From positions 133,042,701-133,106,700 of the forward strand of contig OY282558.1 in assembly GCA_958295665.1 (NCBI GenBank): DNA of 64,000 nucleotides, given 5' to 3'. Made by a program: the position numbers and the translations under genes. The stretch is from Tipula vernalis (Eukaryota; Arthropoda; Insecta; Diptera; Tipulidae). A model generated the notes under the pieces. That model was not told the origin of the DNA. It searched no databases and saw only the letters and a list, made by a program, of their open reading frames with translations. This document shows, in pieces, positions 34,086 through 46,909 of the stretch; position 1 is the stretch's first letter, and every line of letters begins with the position of its first letter.

Positions 34086-35960
34086 CATCAGCCGATTCAG
34101 AGCCATAAAAATCTAAAATCTGCAATTGTGCTCGGATTTCTATTCTTGATACCTTTAATGACAGGTCTCGAGACCTGTAAATGCTGTGCCAACGCGTATT
34201 TAGATCCAATAATTATTTCCGTACATTTCATAGAAAATTCGATTTGATGAAAATCACCTTCAGACGATTCAGAGCCATAAAAATCCAAAATCTGCAATTG
34301 TGCTCCGATTGCTGTTCTTAATACCTCTAATGATAGGCCTCAGGACCTGTAATTTTGATGCTAACGAGTATTTAGATTTCATGATTCCATTGAAAATCAC
34401 CTTACTATACATCAGCCGATTCAGAGCCATAAAAATCTAAAATCTGCAATTGTGCTCCGATTTATGTTCTTAATACCTTTAATGACAGGTCTCGAGACCT
34501 GTAAATGATTTGCCAACGCGTATTTAGATTCCATAATTGTTTCCGTACATTTCATAGAAAATTCGATTTGATGAAAATCACCTTACTATAGATCAGACGA
34601 TTCAGAGCTATAAAAATCCAAAATCTGCAAATGGGCTCCGATTGCTGTTCTTAATACCTCTAATGATAGGCCTCAGGACCTGTAATTTTCATGCTAACGA
34701 GTATTTAGATTCCTTGATTCCATTGAAAATCACCTTACTATACATCAGCCGATTCAGAGCTATAAAAATCTAAAATCTGCAATTGTGCTCCGATTGCTGT
34801 TCTTAATACCTCTAATGATAGGCCTCAGGACCTGTAATTTTGATGCTAACGAGTATTTAGATTCCTTGATTCCATTAAAAATCACCTTACTATACATCAG
34901 CCGATTCAGAGCCATAAAAATCTAAAATCTGCAATTGTGCTCGGATTTCTATTCTTGATACCTTTAATGACAGGTCTCGAGACCTGTAAATGCTGTGCCA
35001 ACGCGTATTTAGATCCAATAATTATTTCCGTACATTTCATAGAAAATTCGATTTGATGAAAATCACCTTCAGACGATTCAGAGCCATAAAAATCCAAAAT
35101 CTGCAATTGTGCTCCGATTGCTGTTCTTAATACCTCTAATGATAGGCCTCAGGACCTGTAATTTTGATGCTAACGAGTATTTAGATTTCATGATTCCATT
35201 GAAAATCACCTTACTATACATCAGCCGATTCAGAGCCATAAAAATCTAAAATCTGCAATTGTGCTCCGATTTATGTTCTTAATACCTTTAATGACAGGTC
35301 TCGAGACCTGTAAATGCTTTGCCAACGCGTATTTAGATTCCATAATTGTTTCCGTACATTTCATAGAAAATTCGATTTGATGAAAATCACCTTACTATAG
35401 ATCAGACGATTCAGAGCTATAAAAATCCAAAATCTGCAAATGGGCTCCGATTGCTGTTCTTAATACCTCTAATGATAGGCCTCAGGACCTGTAATTTTCA
35501 TGCTAACGAGTATTTAGATTCCTTGATTCCATTGAAAATCACCTTACTATACATCAGCCGATTCAGAGCTATAAAAATCTAAAATCTGCAATTGTGCTCC
35601 GATTGCTGTTCTTAATACCTCTAATGATAGGCCTCAGGACCTGTAATTTTGATGCTAACGAGTATTTAGATTCCTTGATTCCATTGAAAATCACCTTACC
35701 ATACATCAGCCGATTCAGAGCCATAAAAATCTAAAATCTGCAATTGTGCTCCGATTTCTATTCTTGATACCTTTAATGACAGGTTTCGAGACCTGTAAAT
35801 GCTGTGCCAACGCGTATTTAGATCCAATAATTATTTCCGTACATTTCATAGAAAATTCGATTTGATGAAAATCACCTTCAGACGATTCAGAGCCATAAAA
35901 ATCCAAAATCTGCAATTGTGCTCCGATTGCTGTTCTTAATACCTCTAATGATAGGCCTCA
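34086..35960. repeat. Tandem 809-bp five-mer (B'-A-B-A-A), two full copies and a part
   Basis: Full copies lie at 34086-34894 and 34895-35703, followed by a partial copy from 35704. The length fits three A (456), one B (181) and one B' shortened by a nine-base junction deletion (172). Private variants (tagatccaat, ccttcagacg, atttcatgattcc, ctcggatttc in the first two) repeat in step. The third copy departs at catgctaatgag (about 35975). Confidence 0.88.
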
Positions 35961-36132
35961 GGACCTGTAATTTTCATGCTAATGAGTATTTAGATTCCTT
36001 GATTCCATTGAAAATCACCTTACTATACATCAGCTGATTCAGAGCCATAAAAATCTAAAATCTGCAATTGTGCTCCGATTTCTGTTCTTGATACCTTTAA
36101 TGACAGGTCTCGAGACCTGTAAATGCTGTGCC

Positions 36133-38960
36133 AACACGTATTTAGATTCTGTAGTTATTTCCGTACATTTCATAGAAAATTCGATTTGATGAAAATCACC
36201 TTATTATGGATCAGACGATTCAGAGCTATAAAAATCCTAAATCTGCAATTGTGCTCCGATTGCTGTTCTTAATACCTCTAATGATAGGCCTCAGGACCTG
36301 TAAATGCTGTGCCAACGCGTATTTAGATTCCATAATTATTTCCGTACATTTCATAGAAAATTCGATTTGATGAAAATCACCTTACTATAGATCAGACGAT
36401 TCAGAGCCATAAAAATCCAAAATCTGCAATTGTGCTCCGATTGCTGTTCTTAATACCTCTAATGATAGGCCTCAGGACCTGTAATTTTCATGCTAACGAG
36501 TATTTAGATTCCTTGATTCCATTGAAAATCACCTTACTATACATCAGCCGATTCAGAGCCATAAAAGTCTAAAATCTGCAATTGTGCTCCGATTTCTGTT
36601 CTTAATACCGCTAATAATAGGCCGCGTATTTAGATTCCATAATTATTTCCGTACATTTCATAGAAAATTCGATTTGATGAAAATCACCTTACTATAGATC
36701 AGATGATTCAGAGCTATAAAAATCCAAAATCTGCAAATGGGCTCCGATTGCTGTTCTTAATACCTCTAATGATAGGCCTCAGGACCTGTAATTTTCATGC
36801 TAACGAGTATTTAGATTCCTTGATTCCATTGAAAATCACCTTACTATACATCAGCCGATTCAGAGCTATAAAAATCTAAAATCTGCAATTGTGCTCCGAT
36901 TGCTGTTCTTAATACCTCTAATGATAGGCCTCAGGACCCGTAATTGTTATGCCAACGAGTATTTAGGTTCCTTCATTTCATTGAAAATCACCTTACTATA
37001 CATCAGCCGATTCAGAGCCATAAAAATCTAAAATCTGCAATTGTGCTCCGATTTCTGTTCTTGATACCTTTAATGACAGGTCTCGAGACCTGTAAATGCT
37101 GTGCCAACGCGTATTTAGATTCCATAATTATTTCCGTACATTTCATAGAAAATTCGATTTGATGAAAATCACCTTACTATAGATCAGCCGATTCAGAGCT
37201 ATAAAAATCCAAAATCTGCAAATGGGCTCCGATTGCTGTTCTTAATACCTCTAATGATAGGCCTCAGGACCTGTAATTTTGATGCTAACGAGTATTTAGA
37301 TTCCTTGATTCCATTGAAAATCACCTTACTATACATCAGCCGATTCAGAGCTATAAAAATCTAAAATCTGCAATTGTGCTCCGATTGCTGTTCTTAATAC
37401 CTCTAATGATAGGCCTCAGGACCTGTAATTTTCATGCTAACGAGTATTTAGATTCCTTGATTCCATTGAAAATCACCTTACTATACATCAGCCGATTCAG
37501 AGCCATAAAAATCTAAAATCTGCAATTGTGCTCCGATTTCTATTCTTGATACCTTTAATGACAGGTCTCGTGACCTGTAAATGCTGTGCCAACGCGTATT
37601 TAGATTCCATAATTATTTCCGCACATTTCATAGAAAATTCGATTTGATGAAAATCACCTTATTATGGATCAGACGATTCAGAGCTATAAAAATCCTAAAT
37701 CTGCAATTGTGCTCCGATTGCTGTTCTTAATACCTCTAATGATAGGCCTCAGGACCTGTAAATGCTGTGCCAACGCGTACTTAGATTCCATAATTATTTC
37801 CGTACATTTCATAGAAAATTCGATTTGATGAAAATCACCTTACTATAGATCAGACGATTCAGAGCCATAAAAATCTAAAATCTGCAATTGTGCTCCGATT
37901 TCTGTTCTTGATACCTTTAATGACAGGTCTCGAGACCTGTAAATGCTGTGCCAACGCGTATTTAGATTCCATAATTATTTCCGTACATTTCATAGAAAAT
38001 TCGATTTGATGAAAATCACCTTACTATAGATCAGATGATTCAGAGCTATAAAAATCTAAAATCTGAAATCGTGCTTCGATTGCTGTTCTTAATACCTCTA
38101 ATGATAGGCCTCAGGACCCGTAATTTTTATGCCAACGAGTATTTAGGTTCCTTCATTTCATTGAAAATCACCTTACTATACATCAGCCGATTCAGAGCCA
38201 TAAAAATCTAAAATCTGCAATTGTGCTCCGATTTCTGTTCTTGATACCTTTAATGACAGGTTTCGAGACCTGTAAATGCTGTGCCAACGCGTATTTAGAT
38301 TCCATAATTATTTCCGTACATTTCATAGAAAATTCGATTTGATGAAAATCACCTTACTATAGATCAGATGATTCAGAGCTATAAAAATCCAAAATCTGCA
38401 AATGGGCTCCGATTGCTGTTCTTAATACCTCTAATGATAGGCCTCAGGACCTGTAATTTTCATGCTAACGAGTATTTAGATTCCTTCATTCCATTGAAAA
38501 TCACCTTACTATACATCAGCCGATTCAGAGCTATTAAAATCTAAAATCTGCAATTGTGCTCCGATTGCTGTTCTTAATACCTCTAATGATAGGCCTCAGG
38601 ACCTGTAAATGCTGTGCCAACGCGTATTTAGATTCCATAATTATTTCCGTACATTTCATAGAAAATTCGATTTGATGAAAATCACCTTACTATAGATCAG
38701 ACGATTCAGAGCCATAAAAATCTAAAATCTGCAATTGTGCTCCGATTTCTGTTCTTGATACCTTTAATTATAGGCCTCAGGACCTGTAATTTTCATGCTA
38801 ACGAGTATTTAGATTCCTTGATTCCATTGAAAATCACCTTACTATACATCAGCCGATTCAGAGCCATAAAAGTCTAAAATCTGCAATTGTGCTCCGATTT
38901 CTGTTCTTAATACCGCTAATAATAGGCCGCGTATTTAGATTCCATAATTATTTCCGTACA
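36133..38960. repeat. Block duplication, copy 4 (~2.8 kb)
   Basis: This copy stands at a constant offset of 8,554 bases from copy 2 for several markers (27579 to 36133, 28390 to 36944, 29221 to 37775). It is shorter than copy 2 after the gctattaaaatc marker (about 38531) and goes straight to an A/B hybrid and the tttaattatagg marker (about 38767). Borders are approximate. Confidence 0.75.
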
Positions 38961-41900
38961 TTTCATAGAAAATTCGATTTGATGAAAATCACCTTACTAT
39001 AGATCAGACGATTCAGAGCTATAAAAATCTAAAATCTGAAATTGTGCTTCGAATGCTGTTCTTAATACCTCTAATGATAGGCCTCAGGACCCGTAATTTT
39101 TATGCCAACGAGTATTTAGGTTCCTTCATTTCATTGGAAATCACCTTAATATACATCAGCCGATTCAGAGGAATAAAAATCTAAAATCTGCAATTGTGCT
39201 CCGATTTCTGTTCTTGATACCTTTAATGACAGGTTTCGAGACCTGTAAATGCTGTGCCAACGCGTATTTAGATTCCATAATTATTTCCGCATATTTCATA
39301 GAAAATTCGATTTGATGAAAATCACCTTATTATGGATCAGACGATTCAGAGCTATAAAAATCCTAAATCTGCAATTGTGCTCCGATTGCTGTTCTTAATA
39401 CCTCTAATGATAGGCCTCAGGACCTGTAAATGCTGTGCCAACGCGTATTTAGATTCCATAATTATTTCCGTACATTTCATAGAAAATTCGATTTGATGAA
39501 AATCACCTTACTATAGATCAGACGATTCAGAGCCATAAAAATCTAAAATCTGCAATTGTGCTCCGATTTCTGTTCTTGATACCTTTAATGATAGGCCTCA
39601 GGACCTGTAATTTTCATGCTAACGAGTATTTAGATTCCTTGATTCCATTGAAAATCACCTTACTATACATCAGCCGATTCAGAGCCATAAAAGTCTAAAA
39701 TCTGCAATTGTGCTCCGATTTCTGTTCTTAATACCGCTAATAATAGGCCGCGTATTTAGATTCCATAATTATTTCCGTACATTTCATAGAAAATTCGATT
39801 TGATGAAAATCACCTTACTATAGATCAGACGATTCAGAGCTATAAAAATCTAAAATCTGAAATTGTGCTTCGAATGCTGTTCTTAATACCTCTAATGATA
39901 GGCCTCAGGACCCGTAATTGTTATGCCAACGAGTATTTAGGTTCCTTCATTTCATTGAAAATCACCTTACTATACATCAGCCGATTCAGAGCCATAAAAA
40001 TCTAAAATCTGCAATTGTGCTCCGATTTCTGTTCTTGATACCTTTAATGACAGGTCTCGAGACCTGTAAATGCTGTGCCAACGCGTATTTAGATTCCATA
40101 ATTATTTCCGTACATTTCATAGAAAATTCGATTTGATGAAAATCACCTTACTATAGATCAGACGATTCAGAGCCATAAAAATCCAAAATCTGCAATTGTG
40201 CTCCGATTGCTGTTCTTAATACCTCTAATGATAGGCCTCAGGACCTGTAATTTTCATGCTAACGAGTATTTAGATTCCTTGATTCCATTGAAAATCACCT
40301 TACTATACATCAGCCGATTCAGAGCTATAAAAATCCAAAATCTGCAATTGTGCTCCGATTGCTGTTCTTAATACCTCTAATGATAGGCCTCAGGACCTGT
40401 AATTTTGATGCTAACGAGTATTTAGATTCCTTGATTCCATTGAAAATCACCTTACTATACATCAGCCGATTCAGAGCCATAAAAGTCTAAAATCTGCAAT
40501 TGTGCTCCGATTTCTGTTCTTGATACCGCTAATAATAGGCCGCGTATTTAGATTCCATAATTATTTCCGTACATTTCATAGAAAATTCGATTTGATGAAA
40601 ATCACCTTACTATAGATCAGACGATTCAGAGCTATAAAAATCTAAAATCTGAAATTGTGCTTCGAATGCTGTTCTTAATACCTCTAATGATAGGCCTCAG
40701 GACCCGTAATTTTTATGCCAACGAGTATTTAGGTTCCTTCATTTCATTGAAAATCACCTTACTATACATCAGCCGATTCAGAGCCATAAAAATCTAAAAT
40801 CTGCAATTGTGCTCCGATTTCTGTTCTTGATACCTTTAATGACAGGTCTCGAGACCTGTAAATGCTGTGCCAACGCGTATTTAGATTCCATAATTATTTC
40901 CGTACATTTCATAGAAAATTCGATTTGATGAAAATCACCTTACTATAGATCAGATGATTCAGAGCTATAAAAATCCAAAATCTGCAAATGGGCTCCGATT
41001 GCTGTTCTTAATACCTCTAATGATAGGCCTCAGGACCTGTAATTTTCATGCTAACGAGTATTTAGATTCCTTGATTCCATTGAAAATCACCTTACTATAC
41101 ATCAGCCGATTCAGAGCTATAAAAATCTAAAATCTGCAATTGTGCTCCGATTGCTGTTCTTAATACCTCTAATGATAGGCCTCAGGACCCGTAATTGTTA
41201 TGCCAACGAGTATTTAGGTTCCTTCATTTCATTGAAAATCACCTTACTATACATCAGCCGATTCAGAGCCATAAAAATCTAAAATCTGCAATTGTGCTCC
41301 GATTTCTGTTCTTGATACCTTTAATGACAGGTCTCGAGACCTGTAAATGCTGTGCCAACGCGTATTTAGATTCCATAATTATTTCCGTACATTTCATAGA
41401 AAATTCGATTTGATGAAAATCACCTTACTATAGATCAGACGATTCAGAGCCATAAAAATCCAAAATCTGCAATTGTGCTCCGATTGCTGTTCTTAATACC
41501 TCTAATGATAGGCCTCAGGACCTGTAATTTTCATGCTAACGAGTATTTAGATTCCTTGATTCTATTGAAAATCACCTTACTATACATCAGCCGATTCAGA
41601 GCTATAAAAATCTAAAATCTGCAATTGTGCTCCGATTTATGTTCTTAATACCTTTAATGACAGGTCTCGAGACCTGTAAATGCTTTGCCAACGCGTATTT
41701 AGATTCCATAATTGTTTCCGTACATTTCATAGAAAATTCGATTTGATGAAAATCACCTTACTATAGATCAGACGATTCAGAGCTATAAAAATCCAAAATC
41801 TGCAAATGGGCTCCGATTGCTGTTCTTAATACCTCTAATGATAGGCCTCAGGACCTGTAATTTTCATGCTAACGAGTATTTAGATTCCTTGATTCCATTG

Positions 41901-43020
41901 AAAATCACCTTACTATACATCAGCCGATTCAGAGCTATACAAATCTAAAATCTGCAATTGTGCTCCGATTGCTGTTCTTAATACCTCTAATGATAGACCT
42001 CAGGACCTGTAATTCTGATGCTAACGAGTATTTAGATTCCTTGATTCCATTGCAAATCACCTTACTATACATCAGCCGATTCAGAGCCATAAAAATCTAA
42101 AATCTGCAATTGTGCTCCGATTTCTATTCTTGATACCTTTAATGACAGGTCTCGAGACCTGTAAATGCTGTGCCAACGCGTATTTAGATTCCATAATTAT
42201 TTCCGCACATTTCATAGAAAATTCGATTTGATGAAAATCACCTTATTATGGATCAGACGATTCAGAGCTATAAAAATCCTAAATCTGCAATTGTGCTCCG
42301 ATTGCTGTTCTTAATACCTCTAATGATAGGCCTCAGGACCTGTAAATGCTGTGCCAACGCGTATTTAGATTCCATAATTATTTCCGTACATTTCATAGAA
42401 AATTCGATTTGATGAAAATCACCTTACTATAGATCAGACGATTCAGAGCCATAAAAATCTAAAATCTGCAATTGTGCTCCGATTTCTGTTCTTGATACCT
42501 TTAATGACAGGTCTCGAGACCTGTAAATGCTGTGCCAACGCGTATTTAGATTCCATAATTATTTCCGTACATTTCATAGAAAATTCGATTTGATGAAAAT
42601 CACCTTACTATAGATCAGACGATTCAGAGCCATAAAAATCCAAAATCTGCAATTGTGCTCCGATTGCTGTTTTTAATACCTCTAATGATAGGCCTCAGGA
42701 CCTGTAATTTTCATGCTAACGAGTATTTAGATTCCTTGATTCCATTGAAAATCACCTTACTATACATCAGCCGATTCAGAGCCATAAAAGTCTAAAATCT
42801 GCAATTGTGCTCCGATTTCTGTTCTTAATACCGCTAATAATAGGCCGCGTATTTAGATTCCATAATTATTTCCGTACATTTCATAGAAAATTCGATTTGA
42901 TGAAAATCACCTTACTATAGATCAGACGATTCAGAGCTATAAAAATCTAAAATCTGAAATTGTGCTTCGATTGCTGTTCTTAATACCTCTAATGATAGGC
43001 CTCAGGACCCGTAATTTTTA
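38961..43020. repeat. Mixed satellite domain, A/B/C and hybrids
   Basis: Only satellite monomers are present. C monomers occur near 39740, 40527 and 42836. An A/B hybrid is near 39428 and 42342, and a B/A hybrid near 39590. The C near 40527 reads ttgatacc instead of ttaatacc, a B-like base inside a C head. I found no simple period covering the whole stretch. Confidence 0.7.
42251..42431. repeat. Representative hybrid monomer, A head and B tail, 181 bp
   Basis: The first half is typical A (atcctaaatc, gattgctgttcttaatacc, aggcctcagg). The second half is typical B (aaatgctgtgccaacgcgtatttag and the long tail). The switch lies at acctgt, the right arm of the palindrome. Others lie near 17815, 18329, 19355, 21148, 22458, 23638, 27748, 29208, 30388, 31846, 36303, 37759, 38609 and 39428. 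Confidence 0.85.
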
Positions 43021-46000
43021 TGCTAACGAGTATTTAGGTTCCTTCATTTCATTGAAAATCACCTTACTATACATCAGCCGATTCAGAGCCATAAAAATCT
43101 AAAATCTGCAATTGTGCTCCGATTTCTGTTCTTGATACCTTTAATGACAGGTTTTGAGACCTGTAAATGCTGTGCCAACGCGTATTTAGATTCCATAATT
43201 ATTTCCGTACATTTCATAGAAAATTCGATTTGATGAAAATCACCTTACTATAGATCAGATGATTCAGAGCTATAAAAATCCAAAATCTGCAAATGGGCTC
43301 CGATTGCTGTTCTTAATACCTCTAATGATAGGCCTCAGGACCTGTAATTTTCATGCTAACGAGTATTTAGATTCCTTGATTCCATTGAAAATCACCTTAC
43401 TATACATCAGCCGATTCAGAGCCATAAAAATCTAAAATCTGCAATTGTGCTCCGATTTCTGTTCTTGATACCTTTAATGACAGGTCTCGAGACCTGTAAA
43501 TGCTGTGCCAACGCGTATTTAGATTCCATAATTATTTCCGTACATTTCATAGAAAATTCGATTTGATGAAAATCACCTTACTATAGATCAGACGATTCAG
43601 AGCCATAAAAATCCAAAATCTGCAATTGTACTCCGATTGCTGTTCTTAATACCTCTAATGATAGGCCTCAGGACCTGTAATTTTCATGCTAACGAGTATT
43701 TAGATTCCTTGATTCCATTGAAAATCACCTTACTATACATCAGCCGATTCAGAGCCATAAAAGTCTAAAATCTGCAATTGTGCTCCGATTTCTGTTCTTA
43801 ATACCGCTAATAATAGGCCGCGTATTTAGATTCCATAATTATTTCCGTACATTTCATAGAAAATTCGATTTGATGAAAATCACCTTACTATAGATCAGAC
43901 GATTCAGAGCTATAAAAATCTAAAATCTGAAATTGTGCTTCGAATGCTGTTCTTAATACCTCTAATGATAGGCCTCAGGATCCGTAATTTTTATGCCAAC
44001 GAGTATTTAGGTTCCTTCATTTCATTGAAAATCACCTTACTATACATCAGCCGATTCAGAGCCATAAAAATCTAAAATCTGCAATTGTGCTCCGATTTCT
44101 GTTCTTGATACCTTTAATGACAGGTTTCGAGACCTGTAAATGCTGTGCCAACGCGTATTTAGATTCCATAATTATTTCCGTACATTTCATAGAAAATTCG
44201 ATTTGATGAAAATCACCTTACTATAGATCAGATGATTCAGAGCTATAAAAATCCAAAATCTGCAAATGGGCTCCGATTGCTGTTCTTAATACCTCTAATG
44301 ATAGGCCTCAGGACCTGTAATTTTCATGCTAACGAGTATTTAGATTCCTTGATTCCATTGAAAATCACCTTACTATACATCAGCCGATTCAGAGCTATAA
44401 AAATCTAAAATCTGCAATTGTGCTCCGATTGCTGTTCTTAATACCTCTAATGATAGGCCTCAGGACCCGTAATTGTTATGCCAACGAGTATTTAGGTTCC
44501 TTCATTTCATTGAAAATCACCTTACTATACATCAGCCGATTCAGAGCCATAAAAATCTAAAATCTGCAATTGTGCTCCGATTTCTGTTCTTGATACCTTT
44601 AATGACAGGTCTCGAGACCTGTAAATGCTGTGCCAACGCGTATTTAGATTCCATAATTATTTCCGTACATTTCATAGAAAATTCGATTTGAAGAAAATCA
44701 CCTTACTATAGATCAAACTATTCAGAGCCATAAAAATCCAAAATCTGCAATTGTGCTCCGATTGCTGTTCTTAATACCTCTAATGATAGGCCTCAGGACC
44801 TGTAATTTTCATGCTAACGAGTATTTAGATTCCTTGATTCCATTGAAAATCACCTTACTATACATCAGCCGATTCAGAGCCATAAAAGTCTAAAATCTGC
44901 AATTGTGCTCCGATTTCTGTTCTTAATACCGCTAATAATAGGCCGCGTATTTAGATTCCATAATTATTTCCGTACATTTCATAGAAAATTCGATTTGATG
45001 AAAATCACCTTACTATAGATCAGACGATTCAGACCCATAAAAATCCAAAATCTGCAATTGTGCTCCGATTGCTGTTCTTAATACCTCTAATGATAGGCCT
45101 CAGGACCTGTAATTTTCATGCTAACGAGTATTTAGATTCCTTGATTCCATTGAAAATCACCTTACTATACATCAGCCGATTCAGAGCTATAAAAATCTAA
45201 AATCTGCAATTGTGCTCCGATTTATGTTCTTAATACCTTTAATGACAGGTCTCGAGACCTGTAAATGCTTTGCCAACGCGTATTTAGATTCCATAATTGT
45301 TTCCGTACATTTCATAGAAAATTCGATTTGATGAAAATCACCTTACTATAGATCAGACGATTCAGAGCTATAAAAATCCAAAATCTGCAAATGGGCTCCG
45401 ATTGCTGTTCTTAATACCTCTAATGATAGGCCTCAGGACCTGTAATTTTCATGCTAACGAGTATTTAGATTCCTTGATTCCATTGAAAATCACCTTACTA
45501 TACATCAGCCGATTCAGAGCTATAAAAATCTAAAATCTGCAATTGTGCTCCGATTGCTGTTCTTAATACCTCTAATGATAGGCCTCAGAACCTGTAATTT
45601 TCATGCTAACGAGTATTTAGATTCCTTGATTCCATTGAAAATCACCTTACTATACATCAGCCGATTCAGAGCCATAAAAATCTAAAATCTGCAATTGTGC
45701 TCCGATTTCTATTCTTGATACCTTTAATGACAGGTCTCGAGACCTGTAAATGCTGTGCCAACGCGTATTTAGATTCCATAATTATTTCCGTACATTTCAT
45801 AGAAAATTCGATTTGATGCAAATCACCTTACTATAGATCAGACGATTCAGAGCCATAAAAATCTAAAATCTGCAATTGTGCTCCGATTTCTGTTCTTGAT
45901 ACCTTTAATGACAGGTCTCGAGACCTGTAAATGCTGTGCCAACGCGTATTTAGATTCCATAATTATTTCCGTACATTTCATAGAAAATTCGATTTGATGA

Positions 46001-46909
46001 AAATCACCTTACTATAGATCAGACGATTCAGAGCCATAAAAATCCAAAATCTGCAATTGTGCTCCGATTGCTGTTCTTAATACCTCTAATGATAGGCCTC
46101 AGGACCTGTAATTTTCATGCTAACGAGTATTTAGATTCCTTGATTCCATTGAAAATCACCTTACTATACATCAGCCGATTCAGAGCTATAAAAATCTAAA
46201 ATCTGCAATTGTGCTCCGATTGCTGTTCTTAATACCTCTAATGATAGGCCTCAGGACCTGTAATTTTCATGCTAACGAGTATTTAGATTCCTTGATTCCA
46301 TTGAAAATCACCTTACTATACATCAGCCGATTCAGAGCTATAAAAATCTAAAATCTGCAATTGTGCTCCGATTTCTGTTCTTGATACCTTTAATGACAGG
46401 TTTCGAGACCTGTAAATGCTGTGCCAACGCGTATTTAGATTCCATAATTATTTCCGTACATTTCATAGAAAATTCGATTTGATGAAAATCACCTTACTAT
46501 AGATCAGACGATTCAGAGCCATAAAAATCCAAAATCTGCAATTGTGCTCCGATTGCTGTTCTTAATACCTCTAATGATAGGCCTCAGGACCTGTAATTTT
46601 CATGCTAACGAGTATTTAGATTCCTTGACTCCATTGAAAATCACCTTACTATACATCAGCCGATTCAGAGCCATAAAAGTCTAAAATCTGCAATTGTGCT
46701 CCGATTTCTGTTCTTAATACGGCTAATAATAGGCCGCGTATTCAGATTCCATAATTATTTCCGTACATTTCATAGAAAATTCGATTTGATGAAAATCACC
46801 TTACTATAGATCAGACGATTCAGAGCTATAAAAATCTAAAATCTGAAATTGTGCTTCGATTGCTGTTCTTAATACCTCTAATGATAGGCCTCAGGACCCG
46901 TAATTTTTA
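43021..46909. repeat. 3,889-bp higher-order unit, copy 1
   Basis: Private variants recur exactly 3,889 bases later: tgctaacgag after aattttta (43021 to 46910), gttttgagacc (43151 to 47040) and gatttgaagaaa (44690 to 48579). The length equals 13 A + 8 B + 3 C monomers (1,976 + 1,448 + 465), and three C monomers are indeed seen. The phase of the start is arbitrary. Confidence 0.85.
43738..43892. repeat. Representative C monomer, 155 bp, palindrome region deleted
   Basis: The head reads catcagccg...taaaagtctaaaatc and ...ttcttaataccgctaataatagg. It then jumps to ccgcgtatttagattcc with a B-type tail. Compared with B, a net 26 bp covering the palindrome's right half and the following aaatgctgtgccaac is gone. 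Similar monomers are found between 16.6 and 54.2 kb (about 21 seen) and nowhere else in the array. Confidence 0.88.
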
